Of a DNA stretch of 64,000 bases, positions 35,244-43,234 are shown piece after piece. A program made the translations under genes and the position numbers. This stretch comes from UBA7398 sp964632545 (GTDB lineage Bacteria > Actinomycetota > Actinomycetes > Nanopelagicales > Nanopelagicaceae): positions 62,001 through 126,000 of the forward strand of contig CAZWBQ010000001.1 in NCBI GenBank assembly GCA_964632545.1, read 5' to 3'. Every line of letters starts with the position of its first letter. The stretch's first letter is position 1. The notes under the pieces are model-generated. The model saw nothing but the letters and a program-made list of their open reading frames with translations. It did no database searches and had not been told where the DNA came from.

Positions 35244-36421
35244 AGATGGCTCGAAATAAGTCAAAGTCAAAAAGTTCAACTTCACAGCGTAAGTGGGCTA
35301 CCGGATATTTAATCGCAGTAGTTCTACTTTTTATCACTTATCAATTCCTTTTCCCATGGGAAGGTTTGCCATCGGGAATTTATGACTTCTTGCAACTTTG
35401 GCTGCCGCCATCGGCAGTTAATGAATCCTTGGTTTATGTAATTTGCGCCCTAGGTTTAAATATCGTGGTTGGTTATGCCGGCTTACTAGATCTCGGATAT
35501 GTCGCATTCTGGGCAATTGGTGGATATTGCGCTGGCTGGTTTATGTCTGAATTCTTTTACATGGTAAACCTTCACTTCTTTGGATCGGTGGCTAAAGCAG
35601 CACCTGGTATTCACGTCAATTTCTGGGGAGTTTTATTAATCGGCGGCTTAGTTTGTGCATTCTTCGGAATATTAATCGGTGCACCGACACTTCGACTAAA
35701 AAGCGATTATCTTGCAATCGTTACCTTGGGTTTTGGAGAAATTATTCCGCAAGTATTCTTTAATGGCGACAATATTGCTGGCTTCAATCTTTCAAACGGC
35801 ACAAAAGGCATCACAATTCTCGACCCGATTCCTGCTGGCGTTAAAAATATTGGACCATTTGATTTTGGTTATAAATTTATCATCTTCGTTTTCTTGGCGT
35901 TTGTAATGATCTTTATCTCGCTTCGGTTACGGAAAGGTCGTCTAGGTCGTGCCTGGCTTGCTATTCGTGAAGATGAACTAGCAGCAAGCATGATGGGTGT
36001 GCCTTTGATGCAGACTAAATTAGCTGCTTATGCAGTTGGTGCTTTTGCTGGCGGACTAGGTGGTGTTGCCTTCGCGACCCACGTAGATGGTGTTTATGCT
36101 GAACGCTTCAACTTCTCAATTTCCATCTTCCTGCTAGCAATGGTGGTTCTTGGCGGTATGGGAAATGTTTGGGGGGTAATTCTAGGAGCGCTCTTACTCT
36201 CATGGATTAACTCGACCGGCTTGCCTGCATTTGGCCAGACATTCAATAACAGATTTGGAACTGAAATTAATTTCCCATCGTTTACTTTCTTGTTATTTGG
36301 ACTCGTATTGATCTTAATGATGTTATACAAGCGTGAGGGTCTTATCCCAGAATCACGCCTTCGTTTAATTTTGCATGAAGGCGATCCGGAAGAAGAATTA
36401 GCAGAAAAGGAGAGTAAATAA
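35240..36421 (+). CDS. livM: branched-chain amino acid ABC transporter permease LivM
   Basis: Second permease subunit, 393 residues, with about ten hydrophobic helices. Conserved LivM segments are GLNIVVGYAGLLDLGYVAF, the loop AIREDELAASMMGV, and VVLGGMGNVWG. The start is either GTG 35240, which overlaps the livH stop as GTGA, or ATG 35246 two codons later; I keep the first. It ends with an acidic cytoplasmic tail (EEELAEKESK). livG follows after 2 bp. Confidence 0.92.
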   Translation: MKMARNKSKSKSSTSQRKWATGYLIAVVLLFITYQFLFPWEGLPSGIYDFLQLWLPPSAVNESLVYVICALGLNIVVGYAGLLDLGYVAFWAIGGYCAGWFMSEFFYMVNLHFFGSVAKAAPGIHVNFWGVLLIGGLVCAFFGILIGAPTLRLKSDYLAIVTLGFGEIIPQVFFNGDNIAGFNLSNGTKGITILDPIPAGVKNIGPFDFGYKFIIFVFLAFVMIFISLRLRKGRLGRAWLAIREDELAASMMGVPLMQTKLAAYAVGAFAGGLGGVAFATHVDGVYAERFNFSISIFLLAMVVLGGMGNVWGVILGALLLSWINSTGLPAFGQTFNNRFGTEINFPSFTFLLFGLVLILMMLYKREGLIPESRLRLILHEGDPEEELAEKESK

Positions 36422-36423
36422 TT

Positions 36424-37212
36424 ATGGCGCTCTCACCAGTAAAAGTTTTACAAGCTTCTAACATCAGCGTTGCATTTGGCGGATTGTTAGCGGTAAATGA
36501 CATTACCTTCGACATTCCGGAAAAATCTGTTGTTTCTTTAATTGGTCCAAACGGTGCGGGAAAGACAACTTTTTTCAACGTCTTAACTGGTTTATATAAG
36601 CCATCGGCTGGAACTGTAAATTATGACGGTACCGATACCACTGATTTACCGCCACATAAAATTGCCTCACTTGGGATGGCTCGTACCTTCCAAAATATTC
36701 GTCTCTTTGGTCTGATGACTGCAGAAGAAAATCTTTTGGTTGCAATGCACTCCCATTTGAAATCAAAATTACTTGCCACTATTTTCGGCACTCCGAATCA
36801 ACGTAGAGAAGAGCGAGAGGCGCTAGAGCGTGCTCGAGAAATTCTTAATTTCGTGGGTATCGGTAAATGGGCTGGTGAGTATGCTCGTAATCTTTCTTAC
36901 GGTGATCAACGTCGTTTAGAAGTTGCGCGTGCACTTGCGTTGAATCCTAAAGTTTTACTTTTAGATGAACCTACCGCTGGTATGAACCCACAAGAATCAC
37001 AGATTTTCATTGATTTCGTTTATAAAGTGCGTGCCGAACGCGATGTTGCAATTTTATTAATTGAGCATGATATGAAAGTTGTAATGAGTGTTTCGGAGCG
37101 GGTTACTGTGTTAGACCAAGGCGAAAAGATTGCTGAAGGTTCACCAGCCGATATTAAATCAAATCAACGTGTTATCGAGGCTTACCTAGGAAAAGCTAAG
37201 GGAGGCAAATAA
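36424..37212 (+). CDS. livG: branched-chain amino acid ABC transporter ATPase LivG
   Basis: ATP-binding subunit of 262 residues. Walker A is GPNGAGKTT (41-49), the signature is LSYGDQRRLEVARAL, and Walker B is VLLLDEPTAGM, the latter with the LivG-typical AGMNPQE continuation. The C-terminal end VIEAYLG is also typical of this family. The ATG is 2 bp after livM. The stop overlaps the livF start as TAATG behind a GGAGG ribosome binding site. Confidence 0.95.
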   Translation: MALSPVKVLQASNISVAFGGLLAVNDITFDIPEKSVVSLIGPNGAGKTTFFNVLTGLYKPSAGTVNYDGTDTTDLPPHKIASLGMARTFQNIRLFGLMTAEENLLVAMHSHLKSKLLATIFGTPNQRREEREALERAREILNFVGIGKWAGEYARNLSYGDQRRLEVARALALNPKVLLLDEPTAGMNPQESQIFIDFVYKVRAERDVAILLIEHDMKVVMSVSERVTVLDQGEKIAEGSPADIKSNQRVIEAYLGKAKGGK

Positions 37213-37925
37213 TGTCCGCGCTATTAGAAGTTAAAAATCTTAAAGTTGGCTACGGGAAAATCATTGCCGTAAAAGACATATCCATAACCGTTAATAAAGG
37301 TGAAATTGTTACTTTGATCGGTTCAAATGGGGCCGGCAAATCAACAACGCTACGCACCATTTCTGGATTGTTAAAACCTAAGTCGGGCGAGATACATTTC
37401 GAAGGAAATCGAATCGATGGCAAAGAAGGTCACGAAGTAGTAAAACTTGGTCTTTGCCAATCTCCTGAAGGACGGCGAATTTTTCCACGCATGACAGTTA
37501 GCGAAAACTTGGACTTAGGTGCTTTTCTAAGGACAGATAAAGCAGCTATCGAGGCAGACCGCGAACGAGTATTAGATCTTTTTCCAAGGTTGCGTGAACG
37601 TATTTCACAACGTGCCGGAACCATGTCTGGTGGCGAACAACAGATGTTGGCGGTTAGCCGCGCAATGATGGGCGCGCCAAAACTATTGATGTTAGATGAA
37701 CCATCAATGGGACTTGCACCAGTTCTTGTGGATATGATTTTTGAAACGATAACAAAGATTCGTGAACAAGGAATCACAATCCTTCTTATCGAACAGAATG
37801 CGGCGGCAGCACTTGATGTTGCAGATCGTGCTTATGTTTTGGAATCTGGCACCATCAAGATGAGCGGCAAAGCTTCAGATCTTGCAAAAGATTCTGCAGT
37901 TACAAAAGCTTATCTGGGCGGCTAG
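37212..37925 (+). CDS. livF: branched-chain amino acid ABC transporter ATPase LivF
   Basis: Second ATP-binding subunit, 237 residues. Walker A is GSNGAGKST (37-45), the signature is MSGGEQQMLAVSRAM, and Walker B is LLMLDEPSMGLAP. The motif SPEGRRIFPRMTV is characteristic of LivF. It is the last gene of the five-gene transporter. Its stop lies 3 bp from the stop of the convergent thioesterase gene, with no terminator between them. Confidence 0.95.
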   Translation: MSALLEVKNLKVGYGKIIAVKDISITVNKGEIVTLIGSNGAGKSTTLRTISGLLKPKSGEIHFEGNRIDGKEGHEVVKLGLCQSPEGRRIFPRMTVSENLDLGAFLRTDKAAIEADRERVLDLFPRLRERISQRAGTMSGGEQQMLAVSRAMMGAPKLLMLDEPSMGLAPVLVDMIFETITKIREQGITILLIEQNAAAALDVADRAYVLESGTIKMSGKASDLAKDSAVTKAYLGG

Positions 37926-37928
37926 AAC

Positions 37929-38345
37929 TTAACGCTTAGCAAGAATTAGATTTGTGATTCTTGCAGTGCAAGTACGTTCACCTTTATCATTTGTAATTAC
38001 GATTTCGTGACAACATAGCGTCTTGCCTAAAGTTATTGCGGTTGCAACGCCAGTAACGATTCCGGAAGTGGCAGATTTATGATGTGTAGCGTTTATTTCG
38101 ATCCCAACGATTCTGCGATCTGGCCCAGCGTGTAATTGCGCAGCGATCGAACCTAAGCTTTCAGCCAATACAACACTAGCGCCACCGTGCAACAAGCCCA
38201 TAGGTTGCGTATTACCTTCAACCGGCATTGTCCCGACCATCCGTTCAGGTGAAGCTTCAATAACTTCGATACCCATTTTTTCGCCGAGCGCGCCACGTCC
38301 TCGGACTTTTAAGAGTTCCATGTAATCATCTTTGTTGAATTCCAT
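37929..38345 (-). CDS. PaaI-type hotdog-fold acyl-CoA thioesterase
   Basis: A 138-residue single hotdog domain. The family pattern is visible in MGLLHGGASVVLAESLGS, where His and Glu/Ser near the long helix form the active site, and in GIEINATHHKSATSGIV. It likely hydrolyses aryl- or acyl-CoA, possibly 1,4-dihydroxy-2-naphthoyl-CoA in menaquinone synthesis; the substrate cannot be set from sequence. It starts at ATG with TAGAAT 6 nt upstream on its strand and shares a 38-bp divergent promoter region with polA. Confidence 0.85.
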   Translation of the reverse strand: MEFNKDDYMELLKVRGRGALGEKMGIEVIEASPERMVGTMPVEGNTQPMGLLHGGASVVLAESLGSIAAQLHAGPDRRIVGIEINATHHKSATSGIVTGVATAITLGKTLCCHEIVITNDKGERTCTARITNLILAKR

Positions 38346-38351
38346 GGCGTC

Positions 38352-38357
38352 ATTCTA
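38352..38357 (-). promoter_or_regulatory. candidate -10 element for leaderless thioesterase gene
   Basis: Read on the minus strand the hexamer is TAGAAT, six bases before the ATG. It is a mirror image of the polA element 13 bp away. Confidence 0.4.
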
Positions 38358-38370
38358 GGCAATAACTCCA

Positions 38371-38376
38371 TAGAAT
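38371..38376 (+). promoter_or_regulatory. candidate -10 element for leaderless polA
   Basis: TAGAAT is followed by seven bases and the polA GTG. There is no ribosome binding site upstream of the GTG. Confidence 0.4.
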
Positions 38377-38383
38377 CACCGAT

Positions 38384-40981
38384 GTGAAGCCGCGTCTTTT
38401 ATTACTAGATGGACATTCTTTGGCCTATCGGGCTTTTTTCGCATTACCCGCCGAAAATTTCACAACTTCTACCGGGCAACATACAAACGCTGTTTATGGT
38501 TTCGCTTCAATGTTAATGAATTTGATTCGCGATGAACAACCAACACATATCGCAGTTGCATTTGATGTTTCGCGCAAAACGTTCCGGAGTGAAAAATTTC
38601 CAGAATATAAGGCGACAAGATCTGCAACTCCGGATGAATTTAGATCTCAATCAGCTTTTTTATACGATTTGGTTGACGCTTTTGGAATCAAAAGATTTGA
38701 AAAAGAAGGATTTGAAGCTGATGACATTTTGGCAACTATTTCCACTGCAGCGGCAGCGGCAGGATTTGAAGTTCTAATTTGTACTGGTGATCGCGATAGT
38801 TTTCAATTGGTTAGTAGCGATGTCACAGTTCTTTACCCGAAAAAAGGTGTTACAGAACTTGCTCGGATGACGCCAAGTGCCGTTTCCGAAAAATATGGAT
38901 TAACGCCGGCTCAGTATCCAGATTTTGCGGCTTTGCGAGGTGACCCTAGTGATAATTTGCCTTCAGTTCCCGGCGTGGGCGAGAAAACTGCAACAAAATG
39001 GATCCAGGAGTACGGTTCGCTCGCTCAATTATTGGATAACGCCGATAAATTGGCGGGCAAAGTTGGCGAATCACTTCGCGCAAGTATTGAGAGTGTCCAA
39101 ACGAATCGTGAACTTACCCAATTACTTCATGATGTTCCAATTACTTTTGCGTTAACTGATTTGCTTTGGCGCGGCCCACATGAAACAGAAATTTCTAAGT
39201 TATTCGATCATTTAGAAATCCGAACATTGAAGGAGCGATTGAAAGCTATCGGGACTTCCAGCGCTGCAGTGCCAATGGAAAACGTTAAAGTTACTGAACA
39301 TAATGTCAAGGCGATATCTAGCGATGCATTAGAAAAGTTGATAAAAAATGAAAAATTACCAATTACATTTTCTGCTTCTTTTGCTGATGGAAAAATTTTG
39401 GAATATTCAGCACATTTAACGAGCGGTACTTTTCATGTTCAATCTGGGGAAATTGGAGATTGGTTCTCTGATCCAAAAATAGAAAAGATATCCCATGGCG
39501 CTAAATTCTTAATTCGGGATTTTGGAATGCAGGGTTTAATATTTGATACCGAATTAGCCGCGTATTTGATTAATCCCGGGACCAGATCTTTAGAACTGAC
39601 AGATTTAACCCAAAGATATTTGGGTTTTGCAACTGACTCCCAAGGTGGTTCCACTGCCGAAACTCTTTTTGACGTATCTAATTTTGAACCCCGATCCGCA
39701 GCTTGGATTGCGGATTTAGCTGGAGTCTTGTTAAAGGATTTGCAGGAGCGTGAATTATTTAAACTTTTCAGCGAGATGGAAATTCCAGTTCTAAATCTTT
39801 TAGCAAAAATGGAATCAATAGGTATCGCGGTAGATGTTACAAAGTTAAAGGATCTAGAGAATTTGTTGCGAAACGATGTCGAGCGTGAAACCGCTGCGGC
39901 GCACAAAGCTGCGGGTAAAGAATTTAACGTAGCTTCACCTAAGCAATTGCAAGCGGTACTTTTTGAAGATTTAGGACTGCCAAAAACGAAGAAAATTAAA
40001 ACTGGATATACAACGGATGCAGATTCGTTAGATTGGTTATTCATTAAAACTGGACACCCGGTACTGCAAAGTTTGTTAAGAATCCGAGAAGCGGGGAAAT
40101 TAAAAACCACTATCGAAGGGTTATTGACCGCAACTGGTAAAGATCAAAGGATTCATACAACTTTCCAACAGACGGTTGCGGCTACTGGACGCCTTTCCTC
40201 TACTGATCCAAATCTACAGAATATTCCAGTTCGCACTGAAGAAGGGCGAAAAATTAGAGATTGTTTTATTGCGCAAACGCCGTTCATTGATTTAATGACG
40301 GCTGATTACAGTCAGATCGAGATGCGGATCATGGCTCATCTTTCCAAAGATAAAAAGCTGCTTGAAGCATTTCACTCTGGTGAGGATTTGCACAGTACCG
40401 TTGCTTCTGAAGTATTTGGAGTTCCAAGAGCAGAAGTCGATGCGGAAATGCGACGAAAGATTAAAGCGATGTCATATGGATTGGCATATGGGCTATCTTC
40501 ATTTGGACTTGCGCAACAATTAGATCTATCACCGACTGAAGCAAGTGAGTTGATGGCCCGATATTTTGAACGCTTTGGCGGAATTCAAACTTATTTGAAG
40601 AGCGTGGTGGTTGAAGCTAGAGCAAAGGGCTATACCGAAACCATTATGGGTCGTCGGCGTTATTTGCCAGATTTGAATCAAGATAACCGACAACGCCGCG
40701 AAATAGCAGAACGAATGGCGCTAAATTCACCAATTCAAGGTTCGGCTGCCGACATCATAAAGATTGCAATGTTGAAAGTTGGTATAGCGATTGCTGAAGC
40801 AGGTGTTAAATCTCGTTTACTCCTTCAAGTTCACGATGAATTAATTTGCGAGATTGCGCCAGGCGAAGCGCAGATTATGGAGAACTTAGTGCGGAAAGAG
40901 ATGGGTAGCGCATATCCGCTTAACGCTCCGCTCGAGGTCAATGTCGGCTTCGGGAAAACCTGGGATTTAGCTGCTCATTGA
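38384..40981 (+). CDS. polA: DNA polymerase I PolA
   Basis: Repair and Okazaki-fragment polymerase of 865 residues. The N-terminal 5'-3' exonuclease/flap domain (LLLDGHSLAYRAFF, ICTGDRDSFQLV) fills about the first 290. The middle domain has the 3'-5' exonuclease fold but lacks the metal-binding acidic residues, so proofreading is probably absent, as in other actinobacterial and Thermus PolA. The polymerase domain shows motif A ADYSQIEMRI near 640, motif B RRKIKAMSYGLAYG, and motif C QVHDELICE near 815. The GTG start has a leaderless-type hexamer. Confidence 0.97.
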   Translation: MKPRLLLLDGHSLAYRAFFALPAENFTTSTGQHTNAVYGFASMLMNLIRDEQPTHIAVAFDVSRKTFRSEKFPEYKATRSATPDEFRSQSAFLYDLVDAFGIKRFEKEGFEADDILATISTAAAAAGFEVLICTGDRDSFQLVSSDVTVLYPKKGVTELARMTPSAVSEKYGLTPAQYPDFAALRGDPSDNLPSVPGVGEKTATKWIQEYGSLAQLLDNADKLAGKVGESLRASIESVQTNRELTQLLHDVPITFALTDLLWRGPHETEISKLFDHLEIRTLKERLKAIGTSSAAVPMENVKVTEHNVKAISSDALEKLIKNEKLPITFSASFADGKILEYSAHLTSGTFHVQSGEIGDWFSDPKIEKISHGAKFLIRDFGMQGLIFDTELAAYLINPGTRSLELTDLTQRYLGFATDSQGGSTAETLFDVSNFEPRSAAWIADLAGVLLKDLQERELFKLFSEMEIPVLNLLAKMESIGIAVDVTKLKDLENLLRNDVERETAAAHKAAGKEFNVASPKQLQAVLFEDLGLPKTKKIKTGYTTDADSLDWLFIKTGHPVLQSLLRIREAGKLKTTIEGLLTATGKDQRIHTTFQQTVAATGRLSSTDPNLQNIPVRTEEGRKIRDCFIAQTPFIDLMTADYSQIEMRIMAHLSKDKKLLEAFHSGEDLHSTVASEVFGVPRAEVDAEMRRKIKAMSYGLAYGLSSFGLAQQLDLSPTEASELMARYFERFGGIQTYLKSVVVEARAKGYTETIMGRRRYLPDLNQDNRQRREIAERMALNSPIQGSAADIIKIAMLKVGIAIAEAGVKSRLLLQVHDELICEIAPGEAQIMENLVRKEMGSAYPLNAPLEVNVGFGKTWDLAAH

Positions 40982-41000
40982 TTGCACTTCTCTGCAGGAA

Positions 41001-41030
41001 TTGACCTAGAGCAACTCTCCTAAGTAACCT
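41001..41030 (+). promoter_or_regulatory. candidate rpsA promoter
   Basis: TTGACC (41001-41006) and TAACCT (41025-41030) are 18 bp apart. Transcription near 41037 would give a 120-nt rpsA leader containing the hairpin at 41082-41106. Confidence 0.4.
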
Positions 41031-41081
41031 TTGCCCTCGCTCACATCTCTTGCACTGACCTCGGACAGAGTAGGAAAGTGC

Positions 41082-41106
41082 CCAGTAAATCCAAAAGATT
41101 TTCTGG
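41082..41106 (+). promoter_or_regulatory. hairpin in the rpsA leader
   Basis: Arms of 10 nt (CCAGTAAATC and GATTTTCTGG) pair at 9 of 10 positions around a 5-nt loop caaaa. It lies 50 nt before the start codon. S1 controls its own translation through leader structure in E. coli; a similar role here is a guess. Confidence 0.45.
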
Positions 41107-41156
41107 AGTCGGGTTGTGTGCATACCTACTAGTTTAAATTCCCCAATCGGAGCATC

Positions 41157-42530
41157 TTGAGCATTGCAAATGTAGCTGTAAATGACATTGGATCAGCAGA
41201 AGATTTCCTCGCCGCAATCGAAGGCACAATCAAAAATTTCAATGATGGAGATTTAGTAACTGGAATTGTTGTCCAGGTAGATCGCGATGAAGTACTCCTA
41301 GATATTGGTTACAAAACCGAAGGTGTAATTCCATCCCGCGAACTCTCTATCCGTCACGATCTTGATCCAAGCGAATTGGTAAAAGTTGGCGATCGTGTTG
41401 AAGCCCTAGTACTTCAAAAAGAAGATAAAGAAGGTCGTTTAATTCTTTCTAAGAAGCGCGCACAATACGAAAAAGCTTGGGGCGATATTGAAGGCAAGAA
41501 AGAACGCGACGAAGTTGTCGTCGGTACTGTTATCGAAGTTGTTAAAGGTGGTTTGATTGTAGATATTGGTCTCCGTGGCTTTTTACCGGCTTCGCTTGTA
41601 GAGATGCGTCGGGTACGTGATTTGACTCCTTATATCGGCCAGCAAGTAGAGGCACGCATTATCGAATTAGATAAGAATCGCAACAACGTTGTACTTTCAC
41701 GCCGTGCATTTTTAGAACAGACTCAATCTGCCTCTCGGACGACTTTCCTTAACCAGTTACAAAAAGGACAGGTGCGCAGTGGCGTAATCTCTTCAATCGT
41801 AAACTTTGGTGCGTTCGTAGACCTTGGTGGCGTTGATGGTCTAGTTCACGTCTCCGAACTCTCTTGGAAACATATCGATCACCCAGGTGAAGTAGTTGCC
41901 GTTGGTGACGAAGTTACTGTGGAAGTTTTAGAAGTTGATTTCGAACGTGAACGGGTTTCACTTTCACTAAAGGCAACACAAGAAGATCCATGGCAAGCCT
42001 TTGCTCGTACTCACACTATCAATCAAGTTGTGCCTGGCGAAGTTACAAAGCTTGTGCCATTTGGCGCATTTATTCGGGTATTTGATGGCATTGAAGGTTT
42101 AGTTCACATCTCTGAACTTGCCGAACGCCATGTAGAAATTCCAGAACAAGTTGTTCAAGTTGGCGATCAGTTATTTGTGAAAATTATCGATATCGATTTA
42201 GAACGTCGTCGGATTTCGCTTTCACTTAAACAAGCTAACGAAGGCCACGATATTGAAGTTGAAGCATTCGATCCAACCCAATATGGCATGCCTGCGCGTT
42301 ACGACAGTGCTGGAAACTTTATCTATCCTGAAGGTTTCAATGCAGAAACTCAAGAATGGCAACCTGGCTATGAATCGCAACGAGAAGAGTGGGAGCGTCA
42401 ATACGCTGAAGCTCAATCACGGTTCATCGCACATAAAAAGCAGAAGGCGGAAGCACAAGCTGCCGACGCCGCTGCCGTAGTTGCAGAACCTGCAGCAGAT
42501 GTAACGACTGAAGTAGCCGCAGCAGAATAG
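41157..42530 (+). CDS. rpsA: 30S ribosomal protein S1
   Basis: 457 residues with four S1 RNA-binding domains, beginning near 31 (DLVTGIVVQV), 117 (VVVGTVIEVV), 203 (GQVRSGVISSIVNFGAFVDL) and 289 (PGEVTKLVPFGAFIRV), the usual number in Actinobacteria. A C-terminal acidic, Ala/Glu-rich tail follows. S1 helps mRNAs with leaders bind the ribosome. The TTG start sits a few bases after a GGAG at about 41149, and no ATG or GTG lies nearby in frame. A strong intrinsic terminator follows. Confidence 0.95.
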   Translation: MSIANVAVNDIGSAEDFLAAIEGTIKNFNDGDLVTGIVVQVDRDEVLLDIGYKTEGVIPSRELSIRHDLDPSELVKVGDRVEALVLQKEDKEGRLILSKKRAQYEKAWGDIEGKKERDEVVVGTVIEVVKGGLIVDIGLRGFLPASLVEMRRVRDLTPYIGQQVEARIIELDKNRNNVVLSRRAFLEQTQSASRTTFLNQLQKGQVRSGVISSIVNFGAFVDLGGVDGLVHVSELSWKHIDHPGEVVAVGDEVTVEVLEVDFERERVSLSLKATQEDPWQAFARTHTINQVVPGEVTKLVPFGAFIRVFDGIEGLVHISELAERHVEIPEQVVQVGDQLFVKIIDIDLERRRISLSLKQANEGHDIEVEAFDPTQYGMPARYDSAGNFIYPEGFNAETQEWQPGYESQREEWERQYAEAQSRFIAHKKQKAEAQAADAAAVVAEPAADVTTEVAAAE

Positions 42531-42544
42531 TTCAATCAAGAACG

Positions 42545-42583
42545 AACCCCGATACATTAATTTGTATCGGGGTTTATTTTTTT
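42545..42583 (+). terminator. rho-independent terminator after rpsA
   Basis: A perfect 12-bp stem (AACCCCGATACA and its complement) around loop ttaatt is followed directly by TATTTTTTT. It is the only textbook intrinsic terminator I found in the window and isolates rpsA from coaE. Confidence 0.93.
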
Positions 42584-42619
42584 AGCAAGGTCAAAGAGGC
42601 GAGGATTGGCTGGAATAGA

Positions 42620-42625
42620 TAGGCT
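42620..42625 (+). promoter_or_regulatory. candidate -10 element for leaderless coaE
   Basis: TAGGCT is followed by six bases and the coaE ATG. The GAAGGA between them abuts the ATG and is too close to work as a ribosome binding site. Confidence 0.4.
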
Positions 42626-42631
42626 GAAGGA

Positions 42632-43234
42632 ATGTTGAAAGTCGCGCTTACCGGAGGAATCGGGTCTGGTAAATCTCTGGTTGGACAATTCCTTCAAGAA
42701 CTTGGTGCAATCGTTTTTGATGCAGATCAACTGGCTAGAGATGTTGTAGAACGTGGCACAACCGGTTTCAATCTAATTTTAAAAAGGTTCGGCGATGAGA
42801 TTCTCTCTGAAGGAGAGATAAATAGAGCTAAGTTGGCTGAGATTGTTTTCAATGATTCGGCAGCGCGAAAGGATTTAGAAGCAATTGTGCACCCGCTAGT
42901 AAAAGAAGCTGGTGATTTAATTATAAAGACGGCGCCAACTAACGCAGTAGTTGTAAATCAAATCCCATTAGTTTATGAAACAAATGGCGCTCATAGATTT
43001 GATTTCATAATTACTGTTGAAGCTCCAGAAGCGTTACGTTACGAGCGTCTGCGAGCGCGTGGTTTGAAGGATTTTGAAATTGCAAAACGAATGAGCGCGC
43101 AAGCCACTCGAACTGAACGAGCTAGTATCGCTAACTTAGTTATAGAAAATGATGGTGATAAGGATCAATTGCTTCGAAAAGTTGAATCAGCCTGGGAGAG
43201 CGAGTTAGCGCCTCGCGCAGCACAGAGCGAATGA
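42632..43234 (+). CDS. coaE: dephospho-CoA kinase CoaE
   Basis: Last step of coenzyme A synthesis, phosphorylation of dephospho-CoA. The 200-residue protein has the P-loop GGIGSGKS at 8-15, DADQLARDVV, and the lid region RYERLRARGL. It lacks the C-terminal UPF0157/GrpB-like extension found in mycobacterial CoaE. It begins the coaE-uvrB-uvrA-uvrC run and overlaps uvrB by 4 bp (ATGA). Confidence 0.95.
   Translation: MLKVALTGGIGSGKSLVGQFLQELGAIVFDADQLARDVVERGTTGFNLILKRFGDEILSEGEINRAKLAEIVFNDSAARKDLEAIVHPLVKEAGDLIIKTAPTNAVVVNQIPLVYETNGAHRFDFIITVEAPEALRYERLRARGLKDFEIAKRMSAQATRTERASIANLVIENDGDKDQLLRKVESAWESELAPRAAQSE

Noticed and set aside
39439..40110. 223-residue minus-strand frame inside polA
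   Set aside because: It lies wholly opposite the conserved polA frame and has no recognisable domain, no ribosome binding site and atypical composition.
38384..40981. Degenerate 3'-5' exonuclease domain of PolA as a novelty
   Set aside because: Loss of the exonuclease residues is already well known in actinobacterial and Thermus-type PolA.
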